From Yarrowia lipolytica (lineage: Eukaryota > Ascomycota > Dipodascomycetes > Dipodascales), in assembly GCF_001761485.1 (NCBI RefSeq), contig NC_090774.1, positions 2,728,001 to 2,792,000 on the forward strand: DNA of 64,000 nucleotides, given 5' to 3'. Under the pieces are notes generated by a model. That model did not search any database. It had not been told where the DNA came from and worked only from the letters and a program-made list of their open reading frames with translations. Made by a program: the position numbers and the translations under genes. Below, piece after piece: positions 30,881 to 42,585 of this stretch (its first letter is position 1; every line of letters begins with the position of its first letter).

Positions 30881-32038
30881 TTAAGCCATGACAGGATGGA
30901 TCTGTCCAAGTCGATCACACACGCAGGGCGCTCGGACGTAGCAATCCAGGTTCCAGTACTGGACCTTGAGCTTGTTTGTGAGGTCCCGTCGGGTGTCGAG
31001 CACCTGCTTTTCCGAGCCTGCCGAGCATTGCACCCACTCGATTGTGTTCTGTTCCAGCTGCTGACACAGGGCCGACCGCTCGTTGAGAGCCTGTTCTCGG
31101 CCCGCGTGGTCCTGCAGCTTGTCGCCCTCGGAGTTGCGGGGCTCGGGGTACTCGTACTTGAAGGTGTCCTTGCCTCCGATATCGGCGGGGATTTGCTCAA
31201 TGTCAATGTACTCCTGCAGGGCCTTGACGTTCTTGGTGAACTTGATTTTCTGGGCCACGTTGGGGTCGATCCAGCCCTTGATGATGTTCCACACGCCGGA
31301 GAAGACCCAGGGCGAGTTGTGGATGAGCACAAGGCCGAGTGACTCAGGGTAGTAGGCCTCGAAGCACTTGAGCACGTACTTGACGTATGCGTAGTCCATG
31401 TTGAAGAGCGAGAAGCCGGTCATGTCGAAGAGGAAGACAATGGTGTCGACCTTTTCGTCCAACATGAGCAACGTGCTTTCAAACAGGTGCAGGGTGAACT
31501 TTTCGATGCACTGGGGGCTCTGCTTGTCCTTGGAGTGCAGACGGGGCGTGATTCGCACCACGGGCCGTCCACACTTGTCTCGGCCGTGGATGTATGCCTT
31601 CTTGGATCGCAGCTGGGTCATGAACTCCACGTCGTTGGACTTGAGAGCTCCGATCTCGCCTCGGAACTGCAGCTCGTCCAATCCGGACTCCTTGAGTCGC
31701 CAGTGCAGAGTCCTTCCCAGCATCTCGACCGACTTGGCCACGTCGAACTGGCGGGCCCGCAGAAACCGCAGCAGCATGTTGTCAATGGTCATGGTGCGCG
31801 ACAGGTTCCACAGAACCAGACGGATCTCCTTGGAGGTCATGTCGCCCAGCAGCTTGGGGACCAGCGGCTTGGGATCGAACGTGGGCGACGCGGCGGGCGC
31901 CTGGGGCTCCGCGATCTCCATGGCCGCCAGCAGAACCGACCACATTTGCTTGAGCCGTTCCTGCTGGTCGGGGGTCAGGGTGTCGAATCGGCCTTCGTTG
32001 GACTGTCTGGAGGAGGCGGTGGAGGATACTGATGGCAT
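30881..32038 (-). CDS. CSR1: Sec14-like phosphatidylinositol transfer protein Csr1/Sfh2
   Basis: A 385-residue CRAL-TRIO protein. The N-terminus (LTPDQQERLKQMWSVLL) resembles the LTEDQEVVLKQIWTHLF start of yeast Csr1. The CRAL-TRIO N-domain has TIDNMLLRFLRARQFDVAKSVEMLGRTLHWR. The lipid-binding domain has DMTGFSLFNMDYAYVKYVLKCFEAYYPESLGLVLIHNSPWVFSGVWNIIKGWIDPNVAQKI, closely following Csr1. Yeast Csr1 is 408 residues; relatives move phosphatidylinositol (and squalene) between membranes and affect lipid turnover. The C-terminus extends past the domain with an acidic and Gln-rich stretch. The start at 32038 follows ACACACACC. Divergent from the monooxygenase. Confidence 0.92.
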   Translation of the reverse strand: MPSVSSTASSRQSNEGRFDTLTPDQQERLKQMWSVLLAAMEIAEPQAPAASPTFDPKPLVPKLLGDMTSKEIRLVLWNLSRTMTIDNMLLRFLRARQFDVAKSVEMLGRTLHWRLKESGLDELQFRGEIGALKSNDVEFMTQLRSKKAYIHGRDKCGRPVVRITPRLHSKDKQSPQCIEKFTLHLFESTLLMLDEKVDTIVFLFDMTGFSLFNMDYAYVKYVLKCFEAYYPESLGLVLIHNSPWVFSGVWNIIKGWIDPNVAQKIKFTKNVKALQEYIDIEQIPADIGGKDTFKYEYPEPRNSEGDKLQDHAGREQALNERSALCQQLEQNTIEWVQCSAGSEKQVLDTRRDLTNKLKVQYWNLDCYVRAPCVCDRLGQIHPVMA

Positions 32039-32276
32039 GGTGTGTGTTGTGTGTGATGTGGGTGGGTGAGATATCAGTTAGAAGAAGGAGTCCGGTCCTC
32101 AGCACATATTTATAACAACGATTTCCCCTTGTATCTCTCACTGTTAAGAGCAGCAGGGTTCTAAGATTAACCTAATGCGCTTGAGCTTGTGTGCAAAGGA
32201 GCGAGCACGAGCGAGCGCGAATGCGTTTTTTTGGGGCCACTTGGAAGGTCACGTGGCCTCGCTATACATATAGATC

Positions 32277-32345
32277 CTCTTTTCCCTCTCATTCCCTCTT
32301 ATTCCCTCTTATTCCCTCTCATTCCCTCCCATTCCTTCCCATTTC
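32277..32345. repeat. Pyrimidine-rich tandem repeat, unit about TTCCCTCTYA
   Basis: About seven imperfect copies of a 10-nt C/T-rich unit 240-310 bp upstream of CSR1, giving strong strand asymmetry. Confidence 0.8.
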
Positions 32346-34500
32346 CCTCTCATTCTGGCTACTTCAGCATCTCCGCTACTATCTCCGATTAACCTCTGAT
32401 GCATACTTTTTTTCGTTTTTCTTTTGACTTGGTTCACCTCGGCCAACCCCTGCCAACTGCACTCCTCAACGTTACTGGAGAAGCGGAGGAAGTTAGTTGG
32501 AGGGCTTTTTCCGGCTTTCTGGCGACGCGTGGAGCGTGTTGGCGGCGATTTATCCGTTTTTCGCGGCGCGTGACCGCGTCGAGCATTTCTTTTGCCTCTT
32601 GGTCTCACCAGCAACCGCGCAGAACGAGCTTAGGTGGCACTTATGCCCAGTCTGGAGCAATAACAACACTTTGCGGGCCACTAGACGGTTCACGGTCGTG
32701 TGCGGGGTCAATACGAACAAGCACGCTATGTCTGGCACTGTGGATCGATCGAACATGTGAAGGAGACAGGGGTAGTTCGGTTCAATCGACGACGACTACG
32801 GACTCGAGACAAACGACTACGGTCCATACAAGTACGAGCTCGAGCACAAATACTCTGTCTACCATTCCTACAAGTAGAACCAGAAAGTACTCGCAACTTA
32901 GCTTCTACTTGCGCTACAGGTAGTTCCAAGTGACTATGTACGATACTCGTACTCATACCTACTGCTGTCTTGATAACGGTGTGCTTGAAGCACCCAGCGG
33001 CGAAATGAGACAGTCAATCAGTCGACGCCAACGCTCAAATTCGCCACCTGGAACAGCGGTATTATGTCACATACACATACACATAGACACCCCTTGAAGG
33101 ATAGTTATGGCAAGGCAGTGCAACCTTCAAAAATGCGCTCTTTCCCAGGAAAAATAACTCCGAACCGACCGCAAAAACAAAACCAGACGGGCGCTGTCTT
33201 TGTGGCCGCTCGCTCCGACGGACGCTGTCTTTGTGGCCGATCCAACGGTCGCCCGGCTCGACTTTTTGTGGCACCCTACCTGTCCATGCCATGTCAACGT
33301 CTTCGGGACTGTGGACATGTGAAATCCCCGCAGTATTATTTGGAGGTGAGACAGCCAGGACCACATAAATCGAAACCTCAAGAGTCCAGACACCCTCACC
33401 ATTCGCTTTCTCCTCAGAGCCACATAAACATTACAAGCCTTTCAACGGCTGGCGGGTGGTTAAATAGCCTGATTCGAACGCGTCGAACAGTATCTATAAT
33501 TAATCCACGCTGGAAAATTCCCACATGTGCGTGCTGATACAATTTACCCTATTATGCACATGTATGCCATGTATGCACATGCATGCAGACGTGCATATTA
33601 TCTACAGCTGCATATTTGGTGCTTGTCAATGTGGAGCTGTGTCATATTGCTGACCTCCCTACAACAGATATAACCTGTCTATAGCGGTCCGATACAAGTG
33701 CAATACTTAATCCTTTAGCGGCTGGGTTTTGCGTTTGTCTGCGGTGGTTATTTTTCCGGGGCCTCGGCCTCACCCCCTGCTTCCAAAACTATACTGGCTG
33801 TAAACCCAGGCACAGTGGTCACGCGTATCTCTCTACTTGCATTCCAACAAAAGTAAACACATTTCCACTGGAGGAAGAAGACGTGTTGCGTTGTTTTTGG
33901 AGCCGAAGGGAAGGTCAAGTGTCAGCGTCGTGTGTCAGCGTCGTGTGTCTTCGGGCGTTGTTGGTGTGAGCCGTCGATGTGAGTCGTTGATGTGAGTCGT
34001 TGGTGTGAGACGGTTATTTTCGTTCATGCGTGTTTTGGGGCCATAAGTTGATGGATGTCTTCTTTTTTGACATAGAATACACCCAATCAGACTAATTGCG
34101 TCAGCCCGAAGATACTCCACTTTTCCGGTTCTCGATACCTGCTCTTTTCGTCGAGATGGAGACCCCCATTTAATTATCCGATATAACTCTCCCCACCGGA
34201 ATCGAACTGTCGGTAGCTTGTCTCCGTGGCTCCTGGTGGATGTGGCTTGAAGGCTGAGAGAAACTGGCGATGTTCGTCATCAACTCATAGAATAAGTACG
34301 ATTGTGTAGAAGAAAAAAAACATGGCATGGTCAATTGTTCACGGCACGTGATCATATCACTCACTATTTCGCCAAAATGGTCCGAGCGCTCATCACCTTC
34401 AACGGACCACACCAATCACCAGCCTAGTGGCTTGATAACACAATCTTCCCCCCAAGGTGTGGCTTGAGCTCTGGGTGGGCGGTGACGGATGGAGGGATAA

Positions 34501-34507
34501 TATAAAT
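34501..34507 (+). promoter_or_regulatory. TATA box of the monooxygenase gene
   Basis: TATAAAT about 60 bp upstream of ATG 34567. It is AT-rich against a GC-rich surround and supports this start. Confidence 0.5.
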
Positions 34508-34566
34508 CCGCGCCCCCGACTTGGCCACCGCATCGCCACTTTCACTGCCACAGCTTCCAAACAGCA

Positions 34567-36099
34567 ATGGAAATCGCGTCCTACATCCAGGGCTCTTCCG
34601 AGTCCCGAGCCCCCGCCAACTCGAGCTCCAAGCGACGAATCATTCTCAATGCCTTCATGCAAAACACCCCCAACCATCTTGCGCCGGGGCTGTGGCGTCA
34701 TCCCGAGAGCTCAGCCTCAAAGATCAACACTCTGAGCTACTGGACCGACCTCATCCAAGAGCTGGAGGCCGCCAAGTTCCACGCCGTCTTTCTGGCCGAT
34801 GTCGCCGGCGTCTATGACGTGTATCAGGGCAACATGGAGACAGCGGTTCGTTCGGCCTCCCAGTTCCCCGATAACGATCCTCTATATCTGGTTCCTGCCA
34901 TGGCGGCTGTGACCAAGTCGATTGGTTTTGCAATCACCTCCTCCACCACCTATGACCACCCCTACGGCCTCGCCCGTCGATACTCTACCGTGGACCATCT
35001 CTCCGACGGCCGGCTGGGCTGGAATGTCGTCACTTCGTATCTCGAAAGCGGAGCACAGAACCACGGTCTAGACACCCAACTGCCCCACGATGAGCGGTAC
35101 GCTGTGGCCGAAGAGTACATGGACGTGGTGTACAAGCTGTGGGAGGCCTCGTGGAGAGACGACGCGGTCAAGTTGGACAAGCAAACCAACACCTATACCG
35201 ACCCCAACCTCGTCAAGTACATTGACCATAAGGGCAAGTATTTCCCATCAGTTCCCGGTCCTCATATTGTCGAGCCATCCAAGCAACGCACTCCGGTCAT
35301 TTTTCAGGCCGGCATGTCTTCTGCCGGACGCAAGTTCGCCGCCAAACACGCCGAGGGCATTTTTATCACTGGCAACTCGCCGCAAGCAACCCGTAAGACC
35401 GCTGACGAGATGCGACGTCTGGCGGCCGAGTTCGGGCGGGCTCCCGAGTCGGTCAAGCTATTTGCTCTTGTTTTCATCTGCGTCGACGAGACCCAGGAGA
35501 AGGCCGAGGCCAAGTATGAGGAGCTCAAGCAATATGTGGATCTGGAGGGAGCCCTGGTGCTGTTTGGCGGCTGGTTTGGGCTTGACGTGTCTGTTTACGA
35601 CGACGAGCAGGATCTGCGCCACGTCTCCGACAACAAGGTGCTTGCTGGAGCTGTTTCAGCCTGGGCAAACACCTCCCGAGTCGGGCCCGACGTGTTGTGG
35701 AACAAATGGAGGGTGGCTGAGGAGTTTGCGTTTGGAGGACGAGGAGACGTGATTGTTGGCGACCCTAAGACGGTGTGTGACCGGCTGGAGAGCTGGGTGG
35801 AAGACGGTGATGTGGATGGCTTCAATCTCGTGCACGCCATTGTACCGGGCACCTACAGAGACATTGCCAAGTGGGTGATTCCCGAGCTGCAGCGGCGAGA
35901 CCGGTTCTGGGCCGACTACGACGTGCCTGGAGGGACGCTCCGGGAGAATCTCTTTGGACGGGCCAAGATCTTCCCCGACCACCCTGCCGGACAGTACAAG
36001 TGGGAAGAGGGGGAGTTTCCCTTGACCAAGAGTGACAAGAGTGAGAACGGCAATGGAGTCAATGGAGATGAGCCCGCTACTAAGAAACAAAAAATCTGA
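34567..36099 (+). CDS. FMN-dependent monooxygenase of the NtaA/SnaA/DszA (luciferase-like) family
   Basis: A 510-residue flavin-dependent monooxygenase with a luciferase-like TIM barrel. Signatures visible are RRIILNAFMQNTPNHLAPGLWRHP, HAVFLADVAGVYDVY, ASQFPDNDPLYLVPAMAAVTKSIGFAITSSTTYDHPYGLARRYSTVDHLSDGRLGWNVVTSYLESGAQN and PVIFQAGMSSAGRKFAAKHAEGIFI. Relatives in bacteria oxidise nitrilotriacetate, pristinamycin precursors or dibenzothiophene sulfone with FMNH2 from a partner reductase; the substrate here is unknown. No signal or membrane segment is seen. The C-terminus ends in a lysine cluster (ATKKQKI), which could act in nuclear import; QKI would be a poor peroxisomal signal. The family is best known from bacteria, so ancestral transfer is plausible, but codon use is like neighbouring genes. 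Confidence 0.88.
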   Translation: MEIASYIQGSSESRAPANSSSKRRIILNAFMQNTPNHLAPGLWRHPESSASKINTLSYWTDLIQELEAAKFHAVFLADVAGVYDVYQGNMETAVRSASQFPDNDPLYLVPAMAAVTKSIGFAITSSTTYDHPYGLARRYSTVDHLSDGRLGWNVVTSYLESGAQNHGLDTQLPHDERYAVAEEYMDVVYKLWEASWRDDAVKLDKQTNTYTDPNLVKYIDHKGKYFPSVPGPHIVEPSKQRTPVIFQAGMSSAGRKFAAKHAEGIFITGNSPQATRKTADEMRRLAAEFGRAPESVKLFALVFICVDETQEKAEAKYEELKQYVDLEGALVLFGGWFGLDVSVYDDEQDLRHVSDNKVLAGAVSAWANTSRVGPDVLWNKWRVAEEFAFGGRGDVIVGDPKTVCDRLESWVEDGDVDGFNLVHAIVPGTYRDIAKWVIPELQRRDRFWADYDVPGGTLRENLFGRAKIFPDHPAGQYKWEEGEFPLTKSDKSENGNGVNGDEPATKKQKI

Positions 36100-36919
36100 A
36101 CAAGAGCCGGTTTTAGTACGATACAAGAGCCGGTACGTGGACATGCAGCTGCTTTTCGAACATGAAGGGAGCACGACCCCACGTATCAGTATTATGCAAG
36201 GGACCAGAAGTGGCCTCGGCAAAAGATTGGCCTCGGTCAACAAAAGGTCATCATATCCGTCTCCGCATCCGTCTGTACGTGAATTATGTTACTTGTATCT
36301 TTACTGTACTGGTTTGGAGCTACGTCGCCAACTAATGCCAACCAGTCCTGTGGTGTGTCTATAGGTATGTAATACAAGTACGAGTAAATGTATTGTACTG
36401 GTGCAGCACAGTAGATGACGGAGACGATGAATCGGTCACCACCCACAAACATTGCCTCCAAACACCGTTATATTGTCTTACTGTCGTGGCTGAGACAGAC
36501 TCCTCGGGGCCTTGTAAGAGGGGGAATGTGTGAGACAGATGCCCACAAGTGACCATGCATTTTGTGGGGCAGGAGAAAAACCAATGTTTGTGGGGATAGA
36601 ACCCATCAAATGAATCTAAATGAACTCTCCCAAAATGAACCACTCTCTTCCTCCAATCAAAGCCCTGCGAAATGTCCTCCGTCTGTTTCTCGGACCCTTA
36701 GCCGTACGACGCCATATTACGATAGCCCGCCACCTTAATGCGTTTAACTTGCATGCATGCGTCTGCATACAGCTGCATCTGTCATATATGCACCATTTCC
36801 CCACACAACTGAAGTTTATATATATATACTGTAAGGACTCCTGAAGTGGCACGAACACACCTGATCACAGCAACATTACAGTACACTACTCTGCTCGTAT
36901 TTTACAATACTGGACGAAA
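36100..36919. other. Upstream region of the P450 gene
   Basis: 820 bp containing an ATGCA/TGCAT-rich cluster (36738-36792) and a TATATATATA box at about 36815-36827, about 95 bp before the ATG. I looked for the alkane-responsive element of ALK1 (CTTGTG, spacer, CATGTG). Only a reversed, imperfect arrangement (CATGGTCACTTGTG on the minus strand near 36543-36556) is present. Confidence 0.5.
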
Positions 36920-38461
36920 ATGATTATCATCGAAACGCTCATTGGAGCGGTCGTTTTTGTGGCCGTGTACGTGGCGTTTGTCAAGCTCGACTACTACCGA
37001 CGAAAAGCCAAGTTTGAGACCTCAGACATGCCGGTCGCGTACAATGGCTTACTGGGCTGGAAGGGTCTCCGGCACATGTTGACCGTGTTCAACAACGACA
37101 TTGGGCCGGTTGGGTGGCGGGAGGTGTTCGCCACGTACGGAAAGACCCTCAAGTACTACGCTTTCCCCTCCAACACCATTTTGACCTACGACCCCGATAA
37201 CATCAAAGCCATGCTGGCGACCCAGTTCAAGGACTTTTCGCTGGGTCTTCGAAAGGAGGCCCTGGCTCCGTCGCTGGGCTACGGAATCTTCACTCTTGAC
37301 GGGTCGTCGTGGTCGCATTCCCGCGCTCTTTTGCGGCCCCAGTTTTCGCGAGAGCAGATTTCTCGGCTCGAATCTGTCGAAACTCATGTGCAGGAAATGA
37401 TGAGTTGCATTGACAGAAACCAGGGTGCCTATTTCGACATTCAGCGGCTCTTCTTCTCCCTGGCTATGGACACGGCGACAGATTTCCTCCTGGGGGAAGC
37501 TGTGGGCAATCTGCAAGAAATCCTGCATCCGGAAATGCCCCGAACAGGAACCACCTTCCAGGTGGCGTTTGACCGAGCACAGAGACTCGGGTCGCTGCGA
37601 ATCATCTGTCAGGAAGCCTTTTGGGTCGTGGGAAGCCTGTTCTGGAGAAGAGACTTCAATAATACCAACCAGCATATCCACGACTATGTTGATCGGTACG
37701 TCGACAAGGCTCTTCTCGCTCGAAAAGAAAAGTCCGAAATCTATACCAATCCCGACAAGTACATCTTTTTGTATGAGCTGGCTCGAGAAACCACAAACAA
37801 GATCACTTTGCGGGACCAGGTGCTGAACATTCTGATTGCTGGACGAGATACTACGGCATCCACTTTGTCGTGGATCTTCATGGAGCTTGCCAAGAAGCCG
37901 GATATCTTCCACAAGCTGAGAGAAGCAATTTTGAACGACTTTGGCACTTCCTGTGAGTCCATCTCTTTCGAGAGTCTCAAGAAGTGCGATTATTTGCGCC
38001 AGGTGCTCAATGAAGGTCTCAGATTGCACCCTGTGGTTCCTGTCAATCTGCGGGTCGCGGTTAGAGACACCACTCTTCCTCGAGGAGGAGGTCCTCAAGG
38101 AGACAAGCCCATCTTTGTTGCCAAGGGTCAGAAGATCAACTACGCCATTTTCTGGACCCACAGAGACAAGGAGTACTGGGGAGAAGATGCTGAGGAGTTC
38201 CGGCCTGAAAGATGGGAAACCACATCCGGGGGAGCTCTAGGAAAGGGCTGGGAGTTTCTGCCGTTCAATGGAGGACCCCGGATCTGTCTTGGTCAGCAGT
38301 TTGCCCTCACAGAGATGGGATATGTCATCACTAGACTGCTTCAGGAGTATAGTGACATTAGTATCCAGCCGTCGGATGCTGCTGTCAAGGTCAGACATTC
38401 TCTGACCATGTGTAGCGCCCAGGGTATTAACATCTCGCTGACCAGAGCCAAGGAAGAGTGA
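36920..38461 (+). CDS. ALK3: CYP52-family alkane/fatty acid omega-hydroxylase (ALK-type P450)
   Basis: A 513-residue ER-bound P450. It has an N-terminal anchor (TLIGAVVFVAVYVAFV), an I-helix AGRDTTAS at residues 307-314, the ExxR pair Glu365/Arg368 in EGLRLHP, and the heme-binding FLPFNGGPRICLGQQFA with Cys456 as ligand. The last motif is characteristic of CYP52, enzymes that hydroxylate n-alkanes and fatty acids at the terminal carbon. Yarrowia has twelve ALK genes. I choose ALK3 only from my memory that ALK3 lies next to KSS1 on chromosome E; family assignment is firm, member assignment is not. No intron is evident. Convergent with the MAP kinase gene, 2.3 kb away. Confidence 0.9.
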   Translation: MIIIETLIGAVVFVAVYVAFVKLDYYRRKAKFETSDMPVAYNGLLGWKGLRHMLTVFNNDIGPVGWREVFATYGKTLKYYAFPSNTILTYDPDNIKAMLATQFKDFSLGLRKEALAPSLGYGIFTLDGSSWSHSRALLRPQFSREQISRLESVETHVQEMMSCIDRNQGAYFDIQRLFFSLAMDTATDFLLGEAVGNLQEILHPEMPRTGTTFQVAFDRAQRLGSLRIICQEAFWVVGSLFWRRDFNNTNQHIHDYVDRYVDKALLARKEKSEIYTNPDKYIFLYELARETTNKITLRDQVLNILIAGRDTTASTLSWIFMELAKKPDIFHKLREAILNDFGTSCESISFESLKKCDYLRQVLNEGLRLHPVVPVNLRVAVRDTTLPRGGGPQGDKPIFVAKGQKINYAIFWTHRDKEYWGEDAEEFRPERWETTSGGALGKGWEFLPFNGGPRICLGQQFALTEMGYVITRLLQEYSDISIQPSDAAVKVRHSLTMCSAQGINISLTRAKEE

Positions 38462-40735
38462 TATAGTTAACGCGACTGAGAAGATCATGTTGGGGATTCG
38501 TATGTATGTATAAATGACAGACCCGTAAATTTTACCGACAATGCCGAGTACCCGCTTATATAAATGGCAGGGACCAAAGTTCCGCTCGGAACTTTTCTAA
38601 CCGGTGATCTGGTCCTTCGCTATTTGAGCATTAGTAAGCATAAACACAACGGGTGGTCCAATAACGGCTTGGTATATTCATTGATATTGATTTATTACCT
38701 CTTTGTCTATGGTGAGTGAGGCAAAATCTTTTTGGGTCTTTTTGGGCATTTTCGTTACTGTTTTGCTACCCTTTTTTTAATTCTCACGATTATATTTTTT
38801 ATCGTAATGATTCCCTCACGTGACTTGACTGGCCTTAGTACTAGGTTCAACGGTTTTCTAATTATGGTTGCGGCCATATCCTGGTGAAAAATACGGGCTT
38901 CCCGGTCCGATCAGCCCATAGTTCAAGCCACCAGAGAGCCTTAGTTTAGTATTGTAGTGGGAAGACCATACGAGAATCCTGGGTGCTGCAATCTTTTTTA
39001 AAAAAAAAAATTCTTTGACGGGTGGCGAGGGGTATAGTTTTGCCACTATTGGCTTTCTCGGAAGTGTTTAATGAGCCTCAGAACGGTTGGGGGGGTTCGT
39101 GACTACCGAGGCGGGTTGTTCGATTACCTGTAGGTTCATTTCTCATGTTGCATTTCAATTTTTCATTTCTCATTTTATTATTTCACACTCGTTCAGCATC
39201 AAGAGCAATCACCGAGCTCATGCATATACGTATATGCACCGTTTATATGCATGCACATGCGCGGTCCTTTTAGGCCCGTTTGCTGCACGTCCACGTACCG
39301 GCGTGGCTTGGCATTTCGGCATGACACTGCAGTGATACATTCTTAACGACGGTGATTGGCGACTTGGCGTATAAGCGAGGTTGTCTAATGAGGGTCGAGA
39401 GTGGATATATGTCGGGGAAAACCACCGTTCCGGGGATTTTTCAGAGACACCAGTTGCGTGGACTTGTCGAGTTGGCTCATTTCCAATCTTTCCCCAAGTC
39501 TTATGAGTCATTAGTTGAACTCAAAAGAGCTGTTGAGAATACGGGGTGACGAGCGGGCGTAGATTGACGCGGTGAATACGTCTGCGGGCGGACATATATC
39601 GTTTGTTGGCGCCGTTGATTGTAGGCGCCGTTGATCGACGGCCGTTATTGCTGCCGGCTGCTGCGCCGGTTGCAGCGCGCATTTTGCGAAAAGAAAAAGA
39701 CAGGACCGCGTCGGGGCTGTAGAAGACGGGTGAAAAACAGTGGAAAATGGGTGGAGAGAACGAAACGGGGACAAAGAGAGAATGAAAGAGTCGGTACGAG
39801 CAAACTAGACCACGTGGGCTTGACGGGGAGAAGGGAGGCTGAGATACAAACTACGATACTGAGGCTAGTTGAGACGATCTGAGACTAGCTTAGACCGAGT
39901 AAGGCTGAGACTAGGACCTCCACTACAAGTAGCACCATGGCTTTTTCAACTTTATCTTCATCTCCTCTCATGTCCTCTCATCTCGTCTCATCTCCATCTC
40001 ATCTCCATCCATATACTGTACAATCAAGACTCTGTCGACAAGCCGACTACGCACTCGCCCACTCGCCCACTCCATGAAGGCGATTCGAGAACCAAAAACA
40101 CAAAGTCGGCAACGCGAATAGCACACACTCGTACAAACACTCGTACAAACACTCGTATCGTATTTGAAGGGTCCCTCCTCGTATACCTTCCTTTGGAGCC
40201 GCGTACCGATACCCTAGATGAACTCCCTGGCAACATGATGCATAGGGTGGGCTCCAACACGACAAAGGTGGGCAGAAGAAAAGATACAAGCGAATTCTGG
40301 AAAGAATCACCATGCAAGGAGACAAGCGTTCACGCACGTACTCACACACTCACACACGCCTCGGCGTTATGGCTATCTCCGTGGGTGGGTGACGTGCAGA
40401 GACCAAGAGACCAAACGAGCAACCGACTGCAACAAGAGCCGCCGGTACGTGCTTGTGCTTAGCGATGCATCAAAGACCTCCTGTTCGTTTGTGTGCGTTT
40501 GTGTGCGCTTCGCAACTGCGCTTCGGAAGATGTTTCAACTAGTTTTTCCGAGCCGCGAGTTGTACGTACTTGTTGTCGTCTGTTTCTCATCTTTTCCTAC
40601 CTGGTAGTCCATTCACCTTCCTTCTTACCACTCATCAACATAAATATATTGCAGTACATAGAGTTGGTATCGTCATGAACCAACTCGTAGGCTACAAGAG
40701 AAGAAGACAAGAGACCCTCTTTTGCTTGGGTCTCG
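38462..40735. other. Convergent intergenic region P450 / MAP kinase
   Basis: 2.3 kb with the degenerate 5S copy (38866-38993), an ATGCA/TGCAT cluster (39218-39262) and a CTACAAGTAG element (39923-39932). The long frame at 39869-40462 is rich in Thr/His/Arg repeats from ACACTC-type DNA and is not called. Confidence 0.6.
38866..38993 (+). pseudogene. Degenerate 5S rRNA copy
   Basis: Begins GGTTGCGGCCATATCCTGGTG and ends GGGTGCTGCAATCT followed by a T run (pol III terminator-like), clearly 5S rRNA. It is about 128 nt against about 119-121 for functional yeast 5S. The excess comes mainly from scattered single-base insertions, including in nearly invariant places: CCCGGTCCGATCA for CCCGTCCGATCA, AGTTCAAGCC for AGTTAAGCC, and AGTGGGAAGACC for AGTGGGAGACC. 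Isolated 5S genes dispersed through the genome, often fused behind tRNAs, are known in Y. lipolytica. No tRNA precedes this one. It is probably non-functional, unless the extra bases are sequencing errors. Confidence 0.8.
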
Positions 40736-42159
<1,424 letters not shown>

Positions 42160-42229
42160 TTTGCTATCTTTTGACTTGTTGAGTGTGTCGTATGTTTGGT
42201 CGAATCAATATTGTCGATTCGGATGTCTG

Positions 42230-42522
42230 CTGGGTTAGTACAAGTACACATTTTCACATATCACCGGTCGCTGGAGGTGGAGGTGGAATGCGCAGACCGA
42301 AGAAGTACACCACATTTTGGTGACCATCCATAACCACAATCCACGGCGTTCATCTTTAGCACCTGCGTCACCTCAGACCTTTCAGTATTCCACCTCAACA
42401 CCTCATCCATGTCATCCTCGACTCCTCTTTTCTCATGTCTCTTCTCACGTCATCCCCCATCTCCGCCTCACCTTATCCCACGTCATCCCCTCAGCCCACA
42501 ACTTCACTCGGGTCATACTCAC
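42230..42522 (-). other. Probable second leader intron of the MAP kinase gene
   Basis: Donor GTGAGTATGACC (42522 downward) and acceptor TACTAACCCAG ending at 42230 match the downstream intron almost base for base. It would leave a 71-nt non-coding exon at 42159-42229. The flanking first exon has an in-frame stop, so it is leader sequence. Confidence 0.5.
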
Positions 42523-42532
42523 TATGTCTGTT

Positions 42533-42585
42533 CACTGTCTGATCACTGTCTGATCACTGTCTGATCACTGTCTGATCACTGGCGT
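42533..42585. repeat. Tandem repeat, unit TGATCACTGTC
   Basis: Four to five 11-nt copies, each holding the palindrome TGATCA, at the predicted first exon of the MAP kinase leader. Confidence 0.85.

Larger units (their letters stand above)
32039..34566. other. Divergent intergenic region CSR1 / monooxygenase
   Basis: A 2.5-kb gap. It contains a TTCCCTCTYA repeat (32277-32345), an ATGCA/TGCAT-rich cluster (33541-33612), TGTCAGCGTCG and GTGAGTCGTTGRT repeats (33915-34010), and a TATA element near the monooxygenase. A tRNA-like B-box on the minus strand at 34190-34200 was rejected. No gene is supported. Confidence 0.6.

Noticed and set aside
34185-34260. tRNA-like B-box (GTTCGATTCC) on the minus strand
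   Set aside because: The T-stem does not pair and no matching acceptor 5' strand lies 60-80 nt upstream.
36543-36556. Alkane-responsive element in the P450 promoter
   Set aside because: Half-sites are in reversed order and imperfect relative to the ALK1 element as I remember it.
39869-40462. 197-codon plus-strand ORF
   Set aside because: Low-complexity Thr/Arg/His content from ACACTCGTAC-type DNA, with no domain.
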